Assembly: GCF_943590815.1 (NCBI RefSeq)
Contig: NZ_CALSBS010000009.1
Location: 112,368-176,367, forward strand
DNA from: Pseudocitrobacter vendiensis
GTDB taxonomy: Bacteria > Pseudomonadota > Gammaproteobacteria > Enterobacterales > Enterobacteriaceae
DNA length: 64,000 nucleotides
Direction of reading: 5' to 3'
Shown here: positions 6,875 to 19,443 of the stretch, piece after piece
Position numbering within the stretch: position 1 is the stretch's first letter
Layout: each line of letters begins with the position of its first letter
Program-made: the position numbers and the translations under genes
The notes under the pieces: generated by a model
The model's input: the letters and a program-made list of their open reading frames with translations, nothing else
Told to the model about the DNA's origin: nothing
Databases searched by the model: none

Positions 6875-7228
6875 ATGAAGTATGTTGATGGTTTTGTTGT
6901 TGCTGTTCCCGTGGACAATAAGGAGGCATACCGCGAGATGGCCGCAAAAGCAGCGCCGCTGTTTAAAGAGTTTGGCGCAACCCGCATTGTCGAATGTTGG
7001 GCGGATGATGTACCCAACGGCAATCTGACCGATTTTCGCATGGCGGTGCAGGCAGAAGAACATGAAGAGGTGGTCTTCAGCTGGATTGAATACCCTTCCA
7101 AAGACATCCGCGATGCGGCAAATGAGAAAATGATGAACGACCCGCGCATGAAGGCGCTGGGGGAATCAATGCCGTTTGACGGACGACGCATGATCTACGG
7201 TGGCTTCCTGCCCATCGTCGACGAGTAG
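6875..7228 (+). CDS. ybaA: YbaA, DUF1428 family protein
   Basis: The 117-residue protein begins MKYVDGFVVAVPVDNKEAY and ends FDGRRMIYGGFLPIVDE, as in E. coli YbaA. The family (DUF1428) adopts a ferredoxin-like dimeric alpha-beta barrel fold like many small monooxygenase-type proteins. No active site residues are established and the function is unknown. A CGGAGG site precedes the ATG. In E. coli the gene follows ffs directly; here the prophage end and the MocR-YczE pair lie between. It converges on pdeB with a 62-bp gap containing a hairpin. Confidence 0.92.
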   Translation: MKYVDGFVVAVPVDNKEAYREMAAKAAPLFKEFGATRIVECWADDVPNGNLTDFRMAVQAEEHEEVVFSWIEYPSKDIRDAANEKMMNDPRMKALGESMPFDGRRMIYGGFLPIVDE

Positions 7229-7233
7229 CCTGA

Positions 7234-7260
7234 CTGGCTGTGCGGCGTGCCGCCAGCCAG
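7234..7260. terminator. Hairpin between convergent ybaA and pdeB
   Basis: CTGGCTG (7234-7240) pairs with CAGCCAG (7254-7260) around an inner GCGGC/GCCGC stem. There is no T-run, so this could be a bidirectional weak terminator or an mRNA end-protecting hairpin. Confidence 0.4.
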
Positions 7261-7290
7261 ATCCATGCCGGAGAATCTTCGGGCTTTCTC

Positions 7291-8865
7291 TTAAGCAGCG
7301 CCTGCTGAGTGCGAGCGTAAATTCTCCTCGGCCCAGAGAATAAAATCGGTTTTAGGCAGCGCTTTGCTGTACAGCCAGCCCTGGCCGTAATGCACACCGT
7401 GCTGATACAACCACTCCTGTTGGCAGGCCGTTTCAATGCCTTCCGCAACCACATCCAGCTTAAGGGTTTTCGCCATTTCGATGATGTACGGTGTTACCTG
7501 CTGATACTCCAGCGCATCCACAAATGACTTATCGATTTTCAGCGTATCGACTTCGAGATCTTGCAGGTAGCGAAGACTGGAATAACCGGTACCAAAATCA
7601 TCAATATAGATAGCGTGCCCCGCTTTACGATAGCTTTCAATGGCGGGCAGTGTCGTTTTTGGGTCAGCAAATCCGCGCTCAGTCAGTTCAAGCGCAATTT
7701 GCGAGGGGGCGACTTGCCAATGGTTGAGTTGTTGACCTAGCAGCACAGGAAGCGTTGTCGACTGAATATCCTCAACCGAGAGATTAATAGAGATGTGGAG
7801 ATCAGGATGAACATGCAGCCATTTCCCTAAATCCAAAAAGATATTCTTCACAACGGTTTCTGTCAGCATTGTGATGAGCCCGGTTTGCTCAGCAAGAGGA
7901 ATAAAGATCTCCGGTGACAAATAGCTTCCGTCTGGTTGCTTCCAGCGGGCCAGCGCCTCCGCGCCAACAATTTTTCCACTTTTTAGTGAAACAATCGGTT
8001 GGTAGTGAACAGTAATTGCCGATTCATTCAGGGCGTCGAGCATCCGATGGTGGGGAGATTGCAAGCGTCGCAACAACCGCAGAATAAACCAGGCCGCGAG
8101 CAAACTGATTAGCATCCCGATTGGTAACCAAATCAAAAGTTGACGATGCCAGCTGGCAACCTTCGGTTGCACAGATGACCAGGTCATCACCGCCAGATCA
8201 AGCTCAGGATAATGTCGTACGGTATAAATGGTTTTGTTCGCCGTCAGCGTTTCAAGCCCCTCTTGTTGCATGCGTTTGAACACGGCGATATCAATAGGCT
8301 GGCTACTCGCCAGCACCCGATCTTTGACTGTGCCCAGAAGCGCGGACTGAATATTGCTGAGTTCAGAAGGGAGAACGTCGATAAACGATAAAGGGTCGAT
8401 AATGACCATATGTTGCCTGCTTGCAATGGCAATCATGTGATAATCGAGCCCCAGATCGTTTTTTACAGTAAACCAGGTGCGGTAACCATCTTGTGTGACT
8501 CGATCGGGCTGCGGATAGGTCACGGGGGCACTTTTCACCTCCAGCGATGAGCATACCGGCGTTGATCCCTTTAGATAAAGAACCTCCTGAACATAGCGCC
8601 AGGAGTACGAAAGACGGCGCATCTCCAGAAGATGCTGCGGGTTACAACCTGGATTCTTTGAGGTGTCTATCTGAATAAGCGCGGCTTTCGCTTGATCCAG
8701 TACCCGCAGCGTGCGCGCCATCACCCGAGAAGCATAGAGTTCTTGTTCATCCCTGAACTGGGCATCTGCCTCGCGATGAGCCAGCCAGATGCTCAGTAAA
8801 ATGGGCAAAAAAATCGCCAAAATGAGCACGCCCGTCACCAGACCCACCAGATGTCGTGTTGTCAC
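7291..8865 (-). CDS. pdeB: Cyclic-di-GMP phosphodiesterase PdeB (YlaB)
   Basis: Two membrane segments (about residues 7-29 and 243-267) enclose a periplasmic CSS domain with the signature cysteine in PVCSSLEV. A C-terminal EAL domain follows. The catalytic motifs are intact: EALARW, the ELTER helix, DDFGTGYSS and the lysine in LKIDKSFVD, so hydrolysis of c-di-GMP to pGpG is expected. In this family, loss of the periplasmic disulfide activates the enzyme. The start is a GTG at 8865. Similarity to E. coli YlaB runs over the full length. Confidence 0.93.
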   Translation of the reverse strand: MTTRHLVGLVTGVLILAIFLPILLSIWLAHREADAQFRDEQELYASRVMARTLRVLDQAKAALIQIDTSKNPGCNPQHLLEMRRLSYSWRYVQEVLYLKGSTPVCSSLEVKSAPVTYPQPDRVTQDGYRTWFTVKNDLGLDYHMIAIASRQHMVIIDPLSFIDVLPSELSNIQSALLGTVKDRVLASSQPIDIAVFKRMQQEGLETLTANKTIYTVRHYPELDLAVMTWSSVQPKVASWHRQLLIWLPIGMLISLLAAWFILRLLRRLQSPHHRMLDALNESAITVHYQPIVSLKSGKIVGAEALARWKQPDGSYLSPEIFIPLAEQTGLITMLTETVVKNIFLDLGKWLHVHPDLHISINLSVEDIQSTTLPVLLGQQLNHWQVAPSQIALELTERGFADPKTTLPAIESYRKAGHAIYIDDFGTGYSSLRYLQDLEVDTLKIDKSFVDALEYQQVTPYIIEMAKTLKLDVVAEGIETACQQEWLYQHGVHYGQGWLYSKALPKTDFILWAEENLRSHSAGAA

Positions 8866-9037
8866 AGCGTTGTCCTTAATGTGGCAAAGTACGACAAGTA
8901 TATCTCATCCCAATAATAAGCTTATTAAACAATAGGGTTATTCTGAGATGGGTTGCGTAATTTATCACCAGTCAGGAAAGAATAATAACCCTGTTTTAAT
9001 CAGGGTTGATCGATGTGAGAGGATGTCTTAGTATATT

Positions 9038-9055
9038 GTTATGTTATAACATACA
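9038..9055. promoter_or_regulatory. Zur operator upstream of rpmE2-rpmJ2
   Basis: The perfect palindrome TATGTTATAACATA (9040-9053), with partly symmetric flanks, matches the Zur box core (TGTTATAnTATAACA type). It lies 15 bp before the rpmE2 ATG. In E. coli the orthologous ykgM is repressed by Zur with zinc. Assignment is by motif and by the identity of the downstream genes. Confidence 0.8.
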
Positions 9056-9068
9056 TGTTGAGGGCGTT

Positions 9069-9329
9069 ATGAAAACCAATATCCATCCGCAATATCGTAC
9101 CGTGGTCTTCCACGACACCAGCGCCAATGAATATTTTAAGGTCGGTTCAACGATCAAGACCGATCGCGAAATTGAACTCGAAGGAGAGACATATCCCTAT
9201 GTCACTCTTGAGGTTTCTGCGAAGTCGCATCCGTTTTATACCGGGAAACAGAAGTCGTTTTCCAGCGAAGGCAGCGCCGCGAAATTCCGTCAGCGCTTTG
9301 GCCGTTTTCTGGATGTGAGAGGCCAATAA
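9069..9329 (+). CDS. rpmE2: Zinc-independent ribosomal protein L31 type B
   Basis: The 86-residue protein ([23 protein letters not shown]...) is the YkgM/RpmE2 form of bL31. It lacks the CxxC zinc-binding cysteines of the housekeeping L31. When zinc is scarce the C-minus form replaces the zinc form on the ribosome and releases stored zinc. I start it at the ATG at 9069 after GAGGG; an upstream in-frame ATG at 9006 would pass through the Zur operator. It overlaps the next gene by one base (TAATG). Confidence 0.95.
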   Translation: MKTNIHPQYRTVVFHDTSANEYFKVGSTIKTDREIELEGETYPYVTLEVSAKSHPFYTGKQKSFSSEGSAAKFRQRFGRFLDVRGQ

Positions 9330-9469
9330 TGCAGGTACTGAATTCATTACGCAGTGCAAAACAACGCCACCCGGACTGTCAGATTGTGAAGCGTAAAGGG
9401 CGGCTGTATGTCATTTGCAAGACCAATCCGCGTTTTAAAGCGGTGCAGGGTCGTAAAAAAAGACGTTAA
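9329..9469 (+). CDS. rpmJ2: Zinc-independent ribosomal protein L36-2
   Basis: The 46-residue product ([20 protein letters not shown]..., ending QGRKKRR) matches E. coli YkgO almost residue for residue. It lacks the full zinc ribbon of ordinary L36 and is the partner paralogue of RpmE2 in zinc starvation. It is translationally coupled to rpmE2 (TAATG) and shares the Zur-controlled promoter. Its stop codon shares a TTAA with the stop of the convergent acetyltransferase gene. It is short and easily missed in annotation. Confidence 0.95.
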   Translation: MQVLNSLRSAKQRHPDCQIVKRKGRLYVICKTNPRFKAVQGRKKRR

Positions 9470-10179
9470 TCTTTCCCATTATTGCGCCACTGTTCCAGGG
9501 TTTTTTGCTGCTTGCCGTCGGCATCGAAGTTGTCGGCGGCAAGCCAGTGACGAAACGCCGTATCAAGCGCAGGCCATTCGCTATCCAGAATCGAAAACCA
9601 GTCCGTATCGCGGTTATGACCCTTAATCACCAGCGCCTGACGAAAGCGACCTTCAAACTGAAAGCCTAAACGTAATGCAGCATTGCGCGAGGGTTCATTC
9701 AGACTATTACATTTCCATTCGTAGCGGCGGTACCCGAGCGTATCAAAGGCGTAGCACATCAGCAGCCACTGCGCTTCCGTTGACATCGGGGTGCGGCTAA
9801 GCAGCGGCGAAAAGTGCACGTGCCCAACCTCCACCACGCCATGACTGGCATCAATGCGCATCAGCGACAGTGAGCCCACCGGCTTACCGGTTTTTTTATC
9901 AATTACCGCAAAATGAATAGGATCGCTGAGATTTTGCACACTGGCGACCCACTGGCGAAAATCGTCCACACAGCTGTCGGGTTCGCGCAGCAACCATGTC
10001 CAGCTGCGCGTATCGGCGGCAAGCTGGTGGGCGGCAAACAGTGCGTCAGCATGATGAACGGCCAGGGGCTCCAGCCGACACCAGTCGCCTTCAAGCACCA
10101 CGCGTGCCGGATGAGAGCGCGGTTGCCAGTCGGGTAATGCATCACCAACGGGTTGATTAAATTGATTTAGCTGACTCAT
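9466..10179 (-). CDS. GNAT-family N-acetyltransferase (RimJ/RimL-like)
   Basis: The 237-residue protein has the RimJ/RimL-type acetyltransferase layout. It has an N-terminal [16 protein letters not shown] segment, a central GSLSLMRID...[10 protein letters not shown] strand pair and the acetyl-CoA region ending in [31 protein letters not shown]. The start at 10179 (MSQLNQFNQ) follows a strong AAGGAGAGG site; the longer frame to 10245 has none. It is transcribed divergently from a MocR regulator with a shared inverted repeat between them, so it is probably that regulator's target. The acetylated substrate is unknown. Confidence 0.85.
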   Translation of the reverse strand: MSQLNQFNQPVGDALPDWQPRSHPARVVLEGDWCRLEPLAVHHADALFAAHQLAADTRSWTWLLREPDSCVDDFRQWVASVQNLSDPIHFAVIDKKTGKPVGSLSLMRIDASHGVVEVGHVHFSPLLSRTPMSTEAQWLLMCYAFDTLGYRRYEWKCNSLNEPSRNAALRLGFQFEGRFRQALVIKGHNRDTDWFSILDSEWPALDTAFRHWLAADNFDADGKQQKTLEQWRNNGKD

Positions 10180-10229
10180 AACCTCTCCTTGCTGTAAGTG
10201 GACAAGATGAGAATAGAGACTTACTGGTT

Positions 10230-10263
10230 CCATAAAAAGTGCCATGGATGTATCTTTTTATGG
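10230..10263. promoter_or_regulatory. Inverted repeat between the GNAT gene and its MocR regulator
   Basis: CCATAAAAAG (10230-10239) and CTTTTTATGG (10254-10263) are perfect 10-bp inverted copies separated by 14 bp. The spacing of about two helical turns suits a dimeric MocR/GntR regulator. The site lies 18 bp upstream of the regulator start and 51 bp upstream of the acetyltransferase start. Confidence 0.55.
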
Positions 10264-10280
10264 TGCCACGAGGAGCCCTG

Positions 10281-11738
10281 ATGAATATTCCTGACGATCC
10301 CTTTTTTACTTTCCTGCAACGCGCGCTGGCAATGCGTGGGCCGCAGACGCTACAGCGTGTCCTTTACAACGCGCTAAGAGACGCCATTTTGCAGGGGCAA
10401 CTGCAGGAAAACAGCCGCCTTCCTGGTTCGCGCATCATGGCGCAGCGGCTGGCGATTTCCCGTAATACGGTCAATAGCGCGCTGGAGCAGCTGGCGCTGG
10501 AAGGCTATTTACTGCGCGACAGGCAGGGTACGCGTGTGGCATCACTCCCCAAATCGCAGGTGACTGCGTCATCGCCAACGTTACCCGCCTCCGTGGCCGG
10601 GAGGTTTCGCCAGCTACCGCCCGCGACGCCGCGTGAATCGCCGCCGATGCTCTTTACGCCGGGAACGCCCGCCATTAACTATTTTCCCTTACCGTTGTGG
10701 CGGCGGTTGCTCGATCGAACCTTGCGGGAGGAGGGGAGCTTGCTGCTGGGGTATGGTGATTCCGCCGGAGAAGCGTCGCTTCGCGAAGCGATTGCTCGTC
10801 ACCTCGCGCTTTCTCGGGGAATCGATTGTGACGCCAGCCAGGTGGTTATCACCGAAGGCGCACTGGAAGGGATGAATCTTTGTACCCAGTTGTTGAGCGA
10901 GCCGGGGCAACTGGCCTGGGTAGAGGAGCCGGGTTACATTGGCGCTAAAAGCGCCTTTCTTGCGGCGGGTTTATCGCTTGAGGGGATTCCTGTGGATGAT
11001 GAAGGCATGCAGTTTGCGAAGGTTTCTTCGACGCCACGTCTCATCTTCACCTCACCGTCGCATCAGTACCCCACGGGCAGCGTGCTGAGTGCGGCGCGGC
11101 GTCTGGCGCTGCTGGAGTTTGCGCATCGCGCTGGCGCCTGGATCATTGAGGACGATTATGACAGTGAGTTTCGCTACAGCGGTGAGCCGATCCCGGCGAT
11201 GCGCGGAATGGTAAGAGACGCGCCGGTCGTCTATTTGGGGACCTTCAGCAAAACGCTGTTTCCGTCGCTGCGGTTGGGGTTTATGGTGCTGCCGCCTGCG
11301 CTGGTCGCTGCCGCACAACCAGCGATTCGCGCCCTGCTGCGCGGTGGGCATCGCGCCGAACAACGTACCCTGGCGACGTTTATTGAGGAGGGCCATTACG
11401 CGCGGCATCTGGCGGCGATGCGACGGCTTTATCGTAAACGGCAAACACAGCTACGCGAAGCGTTGGCGCAGGCGTTGCTGCTTCCGCATCAGGTGCTGGC
11501 CGGAGAGGGGGGACTGCACCTGACGGTACTTATCGACGGGATTGATGATGTGGCGGTGGTAAAACTTGCCCGCCAGCAGCAGATGTCACCGGCGGCGCTC
11601 AGCCAGTTTTATCTGAATGCGCAGCATCAACGTTCTGGCCTGGTGCTGGGTTATGGCAATACGTCCGCATCGCGCTTTATTCCAGCGATACGGACGCTTC
11701 AGCGGATTATTGCGTCGCTTCCGCGCGGGTCAGGGTGA
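10281..11738 (+). CDS. MocR/PdxR-type PLP-binding transcriptional regulator
   Basis: The 485-residue protein has a GntR winged helix ([33 protein letters not shown]) and an aminotransferase-like domain. That domain carries [10 protein letters not shown], the [11 protein letters not shown] motif and the PLP lysine in [17 protein letters not shown]. The start at 10281 follows GAGGAG; an earlier in-frame ATG at 10239 lies inside the inverted repeat. The divergent acetyltransferase is its likely target. It converges on ylaC, overlapping it by 32 bp. This pair is absent from the K-12 locus. The effector is unknown; a PLP vitamer or amino compound is usual in the family. Confidence 0.87.
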   Translation: MNIPDDPFFTFLQRALAMRGPQTLQRVLYNALRDAILQGQLQENSRLPGSRIMAQRLAISRNTVNSALEQLALEGYLLRDRQGTRVASLPKSQVTASSPTLPASVAGRFRQLPPATPRESPPMLFTPGTPAINYFPLPLWRRLLDRTLREEGSLLLGYGDSAGEASLREAIARHLALSRGIDCDASQVVITEGALEGMNLCTQLLSEPGQLAWVEEPGYIGAKSAFLAAGLSLEGIPVDDEGMQFAKVSSTPRLIFTSPSHQYPTGSVLSAARRLALLEFAHRAGAWIIEDDYDSEFRYSGEPIPAMRGMVRDAPVVYLGTFSKTLFPSLRLGFMVLPPALVAAAQPAIRALLRGGHRAEQRTLATFIEEGHYARHLAAMRRLYRKRQTQLREALAQALLLPHQVLAGEGGLHLTVLIDGIDDVAVVKLARQQQMSPAALSQFYLNAQHQRSGLVLGYGNTSASRFIPAIRTLQRIIASLPRGSG

Positions 11739-12177
11739 AGACATCGTAGAACGAGAGTTCACCTTTTCTGGCGACCATTTTTTCAAGCTGCGCCCGGGCC
11801 TGCGCGCTGACGCGCGGTGAGTCCTTGATGGATTGAATTAACTCTTCCGGCACGAAGCGCGTGTTGTACCACTCACCGTTATAGCAGACGCGGAAATCCA
11901 GAACATCGATATCTTCGTAGTGATAACGTGGATAAACGTCGAAGAAGAAAAACGCATTCAGCAGAGCAAACAGCACCCACAAGAGCCAGACGGAACCTTC
12001 GAGTGTCTCTGAACGCATCATGACAATCAGCGTGGCGAAAAACGCCGCGTACATCGCCAGGAACAGGCCGGGGTGATTGCGGATAAAACTAATGCTAAAG
12101 CGCGGCCTGTTGTCGCGCTTTTCACGGATATTCAGTTCATTGATCGTTTGCGTAAGTAATCGCTGGATTTCTGTCAT
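11707..12177 (-). CDS. ylaC: Inner membrane protein YlaC
   Basis: The 156-residue protein matches E. coli YlaC over its length (MTEIQRLL..., [37 protein letters not shown]). Two membrane segments lie at about 35-55 and 60-80, followed by a soluble domain. Function is unknown. I start it at 12177 by analogy with E. coli; in-frame ATGs at 12180 and 12192 make this uncertain. Its 3' end overlaps the convergent MocR gene by 32 bp, so the two mRNAs are antisense there. Confidence 0.88.
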   Translation of the reverse strand: MTEIQRLLTQTINELNIREKRDNRPRFSISFIRNHPGLFLAMYAAFFATLIVMMRSETLEGSVWLLWVLFALLNAFFFFDVYPRYHYEDIDVLDFRVCYNGEWYNTRFVPEELIQSIKDSPRVSAQARAQLEKMVARKGELSFYDVFTLTRAEATQ

Positions 12178-12275
12178 CATTAGGCTCTGCAACTCAGGGC
12201 GGATTCACCTATTCTATGTTGCATTAACCAATACAAAAAGTAACAGATTAGTTTCAAAAAAGCATAACAGTCGTA

Positions 12276-12830
12276 TCAGCTCAGCATTTTAAGAATGCGG
12301 GCCGGATTACCCCCAACGACCGCGTTATCTGGCACATCTTTCACCACCACCGCGCCCGAAGCCACCACCACGTTATCCCCAAGAGTGACGCCAGGGTTTA
12401 TTACCGCACGTCCGCCAATCCAGACGTTATTTCCGATAACCACCGGTTTGCCATATTCATAGCCGCTGTTGCGTTCAGTAGCATCCAGAGGATGGGTCGC
12501 CGTATAAATATGTACGCCCGGCGCGAGCATGCAATTATCGCCGATGGTAATGGGGCAAACGTCCAGCATTACGCAATCAAAATTGGCGTAGAAATTGGTG
12601 CCGAGAGTAATGTTATAGCCGTAGTCGCAGCGGAAATTGGGCTCAATATAAGCATCGTGGCTTTTATCGAAAAGTTCAGCCAGCAACTGATGGCGTAATG
12701 CTTTTTCGTCGGGCGACGAATGATTGTAGCGATGCAACAATTGTTTGGCGCGCAGACTATCGGCTCTGAGCGTTGCATCCGCCGGGCGATAGAGTTCGCC
12801 GGCGATCATTTTACGTTTCTCTTCACTCAT
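12276..12830 (-). CDS. maa: Maltose O-acetyltransferase
   Basis: The 184-residue left-handed beta-helix acetyltransferase begins [18 protein letters not shown]. It carries the hexapeptide-repeat C-terminus ([35 protein letters not shown]) and the catalytic histidine in [10 protein letters not shown]. The family transfers acetyl from acetyl-CoA to the 6-hydroxyl of maltose and other sugars in the cytoplasm, possibly as detoxification. It is very close to E. coli Maa. An AGGAG site precedes the ATG. Confidence 0.93.
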   Translation of the reverse strand: MSEEKRKMIAGELYRPADATLRADSLRAKQLLHRYNHSSPDEKALRHQLLAELFDKSHDAYIEPNFRCDYGYNITLGTNFYANFDCVMLDVCPITIGDNCMLAPGVHIYTATHPLDATERNSGYEYGKPVVIGNNVWIGGRAVINPGVTLGDNVVVASGAVVVKDVPDNAVVGGNPARILKMLS

Positions 12831-12999
12831 TGTGACACTCCTCGTCAGTCAAGAGTGTTCACCATAAGAGGCACAGGAATAATTGGGAACGTTCCCTGTT
12901 AATCAGTGTGAAGTTAATCACAAACTTACCAGGGTAAGTGGAACGTAACGATCGTTAGTTGACTTAACGGACGCCTGAAGCAATTACAGAAAATAGCGA

Positions 13000-13218
13000 T
13001 TAGCGAATGAATTTCCACACAGTGGATGGGATCTTGTCGTACAGCTTATTCATCGTCAATTCAGCCAGACGATGATCGGCAGCTGAGTAAAATACCGCCA
13101 GTTCATTGTCAGAAAGTTCATATTTATTTTTTTCAATGACGCGTTCCAGCGTATCAATTGACTGGCAACGGCGCAGTCGCATCAAATAATCCGTTTTAGT
13201 TAATGGTTTCTCAGACAT
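13000..13218 (-). CDS. hha: Haemolysin expression modulator Hha
   Basis: The 72-residue protein ([21 protein letters not shown]...) is nearly identical to E. coli Hha. Hha is a small all-helical partner of H-NS that helps silence AT-rich, horizontally acquired genes and affects biofilm and virulence loci. It follows tomB by 26 bp on the same strand, the usual toxin-antitoxin-like pair. The sequence [18 protein letters not shown] at the C-terminus is typical. Confidence 0.96.
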   Translation of the reverse strand: MSEKPLTKTDYLMRLRRCQSIDTLERVIEKNKYELSDNELAVFYSAADHRLAELTMNKLYDKIPSTVWKFIR

Positions 13219-13244
13219 AATTCACCCATGTGATTGTAATTATC

Positions 13245-13619
13245 TTAACAAGAGAGGCTAACGGGGTTAGCCCGGCTGGCGTTGACGAAACAGCGGAAAA
13301 GTTTGTTCCCGGACTTGCGCCATTTTTGCAAGTCTTCGCTATTTATACCGTAGTTACTGAACAACATGAAAGTATCATCCAGATATTCGTCAATTTGTGC
13401 AATCAATTTATTATCTTCGTTGTACTTAATTTTATAATTAAGCGCAAAGGTCGCGATATGCTCGATCAACTCATTAAGCTGAAGGTTGATAGCCGAGGTG
13501 GGGTCGTTAACCCAACCGTGGTTACTCTCTTCAAGGTTGGCGAGGCAGTCATGATAGAGCGTTTCGCAGAGGAATCTGAGTTGCGCGATATCATGCCTTT
13601 TTGGCGAGTATTCGTCCAT
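13245..13619 (-). CDS. tomB: Hha toxicity modulator TomB
   Basis: The 124-residue acidic protein starts at 13619 (MDEYSPKRHDIAQLRF) after AAGGGG; an upstream extension in the track lacks a site. TomB counteracts Hha, reportedly by promoting oxidation of a conserved Hha cysteine (the RRCQS cysteine is present in the neighbouring Hha). Conserved features include ETLYHDCLANLEESNHGWVNDPTSA and the C-terminal LFRCFVNASRANPVSLSC. It forms an operon with hha. Confidence 0.95.
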   Translation of the reverse strand: MDEYSPKRHDIAQLRFLCETLYHDCLANLEESNHGWVNDPTSAINLQLNELIEHIATFALNYKIKYNEDNKLIAQIDEYLDDTFMLFSNYGINSEDLQKWRKSGNKLFRCFVNASRANPVSLSC

Positions 13620-14164
13620 AACACATCCCCTTATTCGTGAGTAAAACGACGAGAACAAACAGTGTGTGGGATGGGGTAACTACCGGCTAACCTGGCGCAG
13701 ACGCACAGTCCTTATGTACTAACTATAATCCACTCTGAAAGAGATTTCACCGAGCTATTACGAAAAATTACAATTAAGTCTATTTTCTTAATTCCCCGGT
13801 AATGAAATGTGGCTTAGATTAAGATTTTTCAATGTATCGCCAGAGAATAATAATTGAATCATTAGAATTCATTCACTTACTCATTATCCACACGAACGTT
13901 GCGGCAGGCAGATGCCTGGATTTTCAGCAGGTCTAAGACGCTTCGCCGCGGAGTATCAGAGAAAACACCTTGCACTTCGGAGTTTTCTTAAACCTTTAAC
14001 CATGGAAACCCTCACGGTGATGAAACATCACTATTAAAGATAACCGCATTTTTTAATTATAAAAATGTATTACTGCATTTTAAAAGCGTTTATAACGATA
14101 AGTGCGATTATAAAAAGGCATAAAAAAGGGCCGCATCAGCGGCCCTTTTTAGCATCGGTCAGAT
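13620..14164. other. Gene-free stretch between tomB and acrB
   Basis: This 545-bp AT-rich stretch contains the hha-tomB promoter region and, at its right end, the acrB terminator. A 6-bp hairpin (GTGATG/CATCAC, 14017-14031) and an 11-codon ORF at about 14002 are visible but not persuasive. I see no recognisable RNA gene. AT-richness upstream of hha fits H-NS/Hha autoregulation. Confidence 0.5.
14122..14150 (-). terminator. acrAB terminator (bidirectional)
   Basis: GGGCCGC (14128-14134) and GCGGCCC (14139-14145) form a 7-bp GC stem with an ATCA loop. It is flanked by A-runs on the left and T-runs on the right, so it can terminate in both directions. It lies 15 bp after the acrB stop on the minus strand. 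Confidence 0.9.
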
Positions 14165-17317
<3,153 letters not shown>

Positions 17318-17336
17318 TTAACGGCTCCTGTTTAAG

Positions 17337-18530
17337 TTAAGACTGAGTTTTTTCTGACGCTGCGCCGGCTGCGGCTAGTTCTTTATTGTCAGACGTCACT
17401 TCCTGCGCTTTCACCTGCGCGCCGGGACGGACTTTTTGCAGGCCGGTGATAATCACACGGTCGCCGTCTTTCAGCCCTTCAGTGACCAGCCATTTATCGC
17501 CAATCGCCTGGGTTGCTTTGATATCACGCGTTTCAACTTTATCGCCTTCACCCACAACCAGCGCGGTAGCATCGCCGCGTGGCGTACGGGTCACGCCTTG
17601 CTGAGGAACCAGCAACGCATTCGGATTCACACCTTCCTGCAGGCGCGCTCGAACGAACATGCCAGGCAGCAGAGTATGGTCCGGATTCGGGAAGATAGCG
17701 CGCAGGGTGATAGACCCGGTGGTCTGATCAACCGTCACATCAGAGAACTCTAATGTGCCGCTCTGCGGATATTTAGTACCGTCATTCGTCACCAGGTCGA
17801 CTTTCGCTTTGCCGTTTTCCTGCTTCAGCGTGCCGTTTGCCAGTTCCTGTTTCAGACGCAGGAAGTCGTTACTGGATTGCGTCACATCGACGTAGATCGG
17901 GTCGAGCTGTTGCACCGTTGCCAGCGCAGTAGACTGCCCGTTCTGCACCAGGGCGCCTTCCGTTACCGCGGATTTACCGATACGGCCGCTGATAGGGGAG
18001 GTGACTTTGGTATAGGCCAGGTTGATACGCGCGGTTTCAACAGCCGCTTTGGCTGCAACCACGGCCGCATTAGCCTGCTGTGCATCCGCCTGCGCGGTGT
18101 CGTAGTCCTGTTGACTGATGTACTGCGTACCCAGAAGTTTCTGGTAGCGCTTCACGGTCAGTTGAGCAATATTGGCAGCAGCCTGTGCCTTCGCCAGGTC
18201 ACCTTTCGCGCTTTCGTAAGCAGCCTGATAAGTAGCAGGATCGATCTGATACAGAGACACGCCAGCCTCGATATCGCCGCCTTCAGTAAAGTTTCGCTTC
18301 AGAATGATACCGCTGACCTGCGGACGAACTTCTGCAATACGATACGCGTTGGTGCGGCCAGGGAGTTCAGTTGTGATTTGAAGAGGTTCAGATTTGAGCG
18401 TCACAACGCCAACTTCTGGCATCTGCTGTGCTCCTTGTTGAGCCCCTTTGTCGTCACATCCTGTAAGCGCTAAGCTGCCTGAGAGCATCAGAACGACCGC
18501 CAGAGGCGTTAACCCTCTGTTTTTGTTCAT
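17337..18530 (-). CDS. acrA: Efflux pump periplasmic adaptor AcrA
   Basis: The 397-residue lipoprotein starts at 18530 (MNKNRGLTPLAVV), giving a signal peptide with lipobox LTGC (Cys25). A further upstream frame is rejected because the lipoprotein signal is N-terminal and the length then equals E. coli AcrA. Lipoyl, alpha-hairpin, beta-barrel and membrane-proximal domains occur in order (for example AEVRPQVSGIILKRNF and SPISGRIGKSAVTEGALV). It links AcrB to TolC. It is first gene of the operon, with the AcrR operator about 90 bp upstream. Confidence 0.98.
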   Translation of the reverse strand: MNKNRGLTPLAVVLMLSGSLALTGCDDKGAQQGAQQMPEVGVVTLKSEPLQITTELPGRTNAYRIAEVRPQVSGIILKRNFTEGGDIEAGVSLYQIDPATYQAAYESAKGDLAKAQAAANIAQLTVKRYQKLLGTQYISQQDYDTAQADAQQANAAVVAAKAAVETARINLAYTKVTSPISGRIGKSAVTEGALVQNGQSTALATVQQLDPIYVDVTQSSNDFLRLKQELANGTLKQENGKAKVDLVTNDGTKYPQSGTLEFSDVTVDQTTGSITLRAIFPNPDHTLLPGMFVRARLQEGVNPNALLVPQQGVTRTPRGDATALVVGEGDKVETRDIKATQAIGDKWLVTEGLKDGDRVIITGLQKVRPGAQVKAQEVTSDNKELAAAGAASEKTQS

Positions 18531-18619
18531 ATGTAAACCTCGAGTGTCCGATTTCAAATTGATCAATGGTTCAGCGTCCACAAACCCATTGCTGCGTTTA
18601 TATTATCGTCGTGCTATGG

Positions 18620-18643
18620 TACATACATTCACAAATGTATGTA
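18620..18643. promoter_or_regulatory. AcrR operator between acrA and acrR
   Basis: TACATACATT (18620-18629) and AATGTATGTA (18634-18643) are perfect 10-bp inverted repeats with a 4-bp spacer. This is the arrangement of the known 24-bp E. coli acrO. It lies 29 bp before acrR and 90 bp before acrA, so AcrR binding can repress both. Confidence 0.92.
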
Positions 18644-18671
18644 AATCTAACCTCTGTAAATTCACCAACCT

Positions 18672-19313
18672 ATGGCACGAAAAACCAAACAAGAAGCCCT
18701 TGCGACACGTCAACACATTCTTGACGTGGCCTTGCGTCTATTTTCTCAGCAGGGCGTATCCTCAACCTCGCTGGTGGATATTGCCAAAGCAGCAGGCGTC
18801 ACGCGCGGCGCTATCTATTGGCACTTCAAGGACAAGTCGGATTTATTTGGTGAAATCTGGGAGTTATCAGAATCCAGTATCAGCGATCTTGAGATTGAGT
18901 ATCGGGCAAAATTCCCCGACGATCCACTCTCAGTTTTAAGGGAAATATTAGTCTATATCCTTGAAGCAACGGTTGTAGAAGAGCGTAGACGCTTGATGAT
19001 GGAGATTATATTCCATAAATGCGAATTTGTCGGTGAAATGGCCTTACTACAGCAGGCTCAGCGGAATCTTTGCATAGAAAGTTATGACCGTATTGAACAA
19101 GTGTTAAAGGATTGTATATCCGCGAAGATGCTGCCGGCAAAATTGTTAACCCGCAAAGCGGCTATATTAATGCGCAGCTATATCTCAGGGATCATGGAGA
19201 ATTGGCTCTTTGCGCCGGGATCCTTCGACCTGAAAAAAGAGGCGCGGGATTATGTGGCTATTCTGCTGGAGATGTTTCAGTTCTGCCCGACGCTGCATGA
19301 GAAATCAGGTTAA
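18672..19313 (+). CDS. acrR: TetR-family repressor AcrR
   Basis: The 213-residue protein has an N-terminal TetR helix-turn-helix ([48 protein letters not shown]) nearly identical to E. coli AcrR. It has a more variable ligand-binding domain that accepts drugs and dyes. It represses acrAB and itself. The C-terminal end is diverged ([12 protein letters not shown]) and 2 residues shorter than in K-12; the frame is intact, so it should be functional. Confidence 0.97.
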   Translation: MARKTKQEALATRQHILDVALRLFSQQGVSSTSLVDIAKAAGVTRGAIYWHFKDKSDLFGEIWELSESSISDLEIEYRAKFPDDPLSVLREILVYILEATVVEERRRLMMEIIFHKCEFVGEMALLQQAQRNLCIESYDRIEQVLKDCISAKMLPAKLLTRKAAILMRSYISGIMENWLFAPGSFDLKKEARDYVAILLEMFQFCPTLHEKSG

Positions 19314-19443
19314 TCAGAAAATTCAGTATTACCAGGAATAATCCTGGAAGGTGGCGCTATTCCGTCGATTGCAGAAGTGCTATTCTTCGCACGCGTTTAT
19401 CCCCCGGTTTTCTCCGGCTTTTGCAATCACTCATGTTAAAACT

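Noticed and set aside
14002..14037. An 11-codon ORF (METLTVMKHHY) in the tomB-acrB gap
   Set aside because: It is very short, has only a distant CGGAG, and I know no conserved counterpart.
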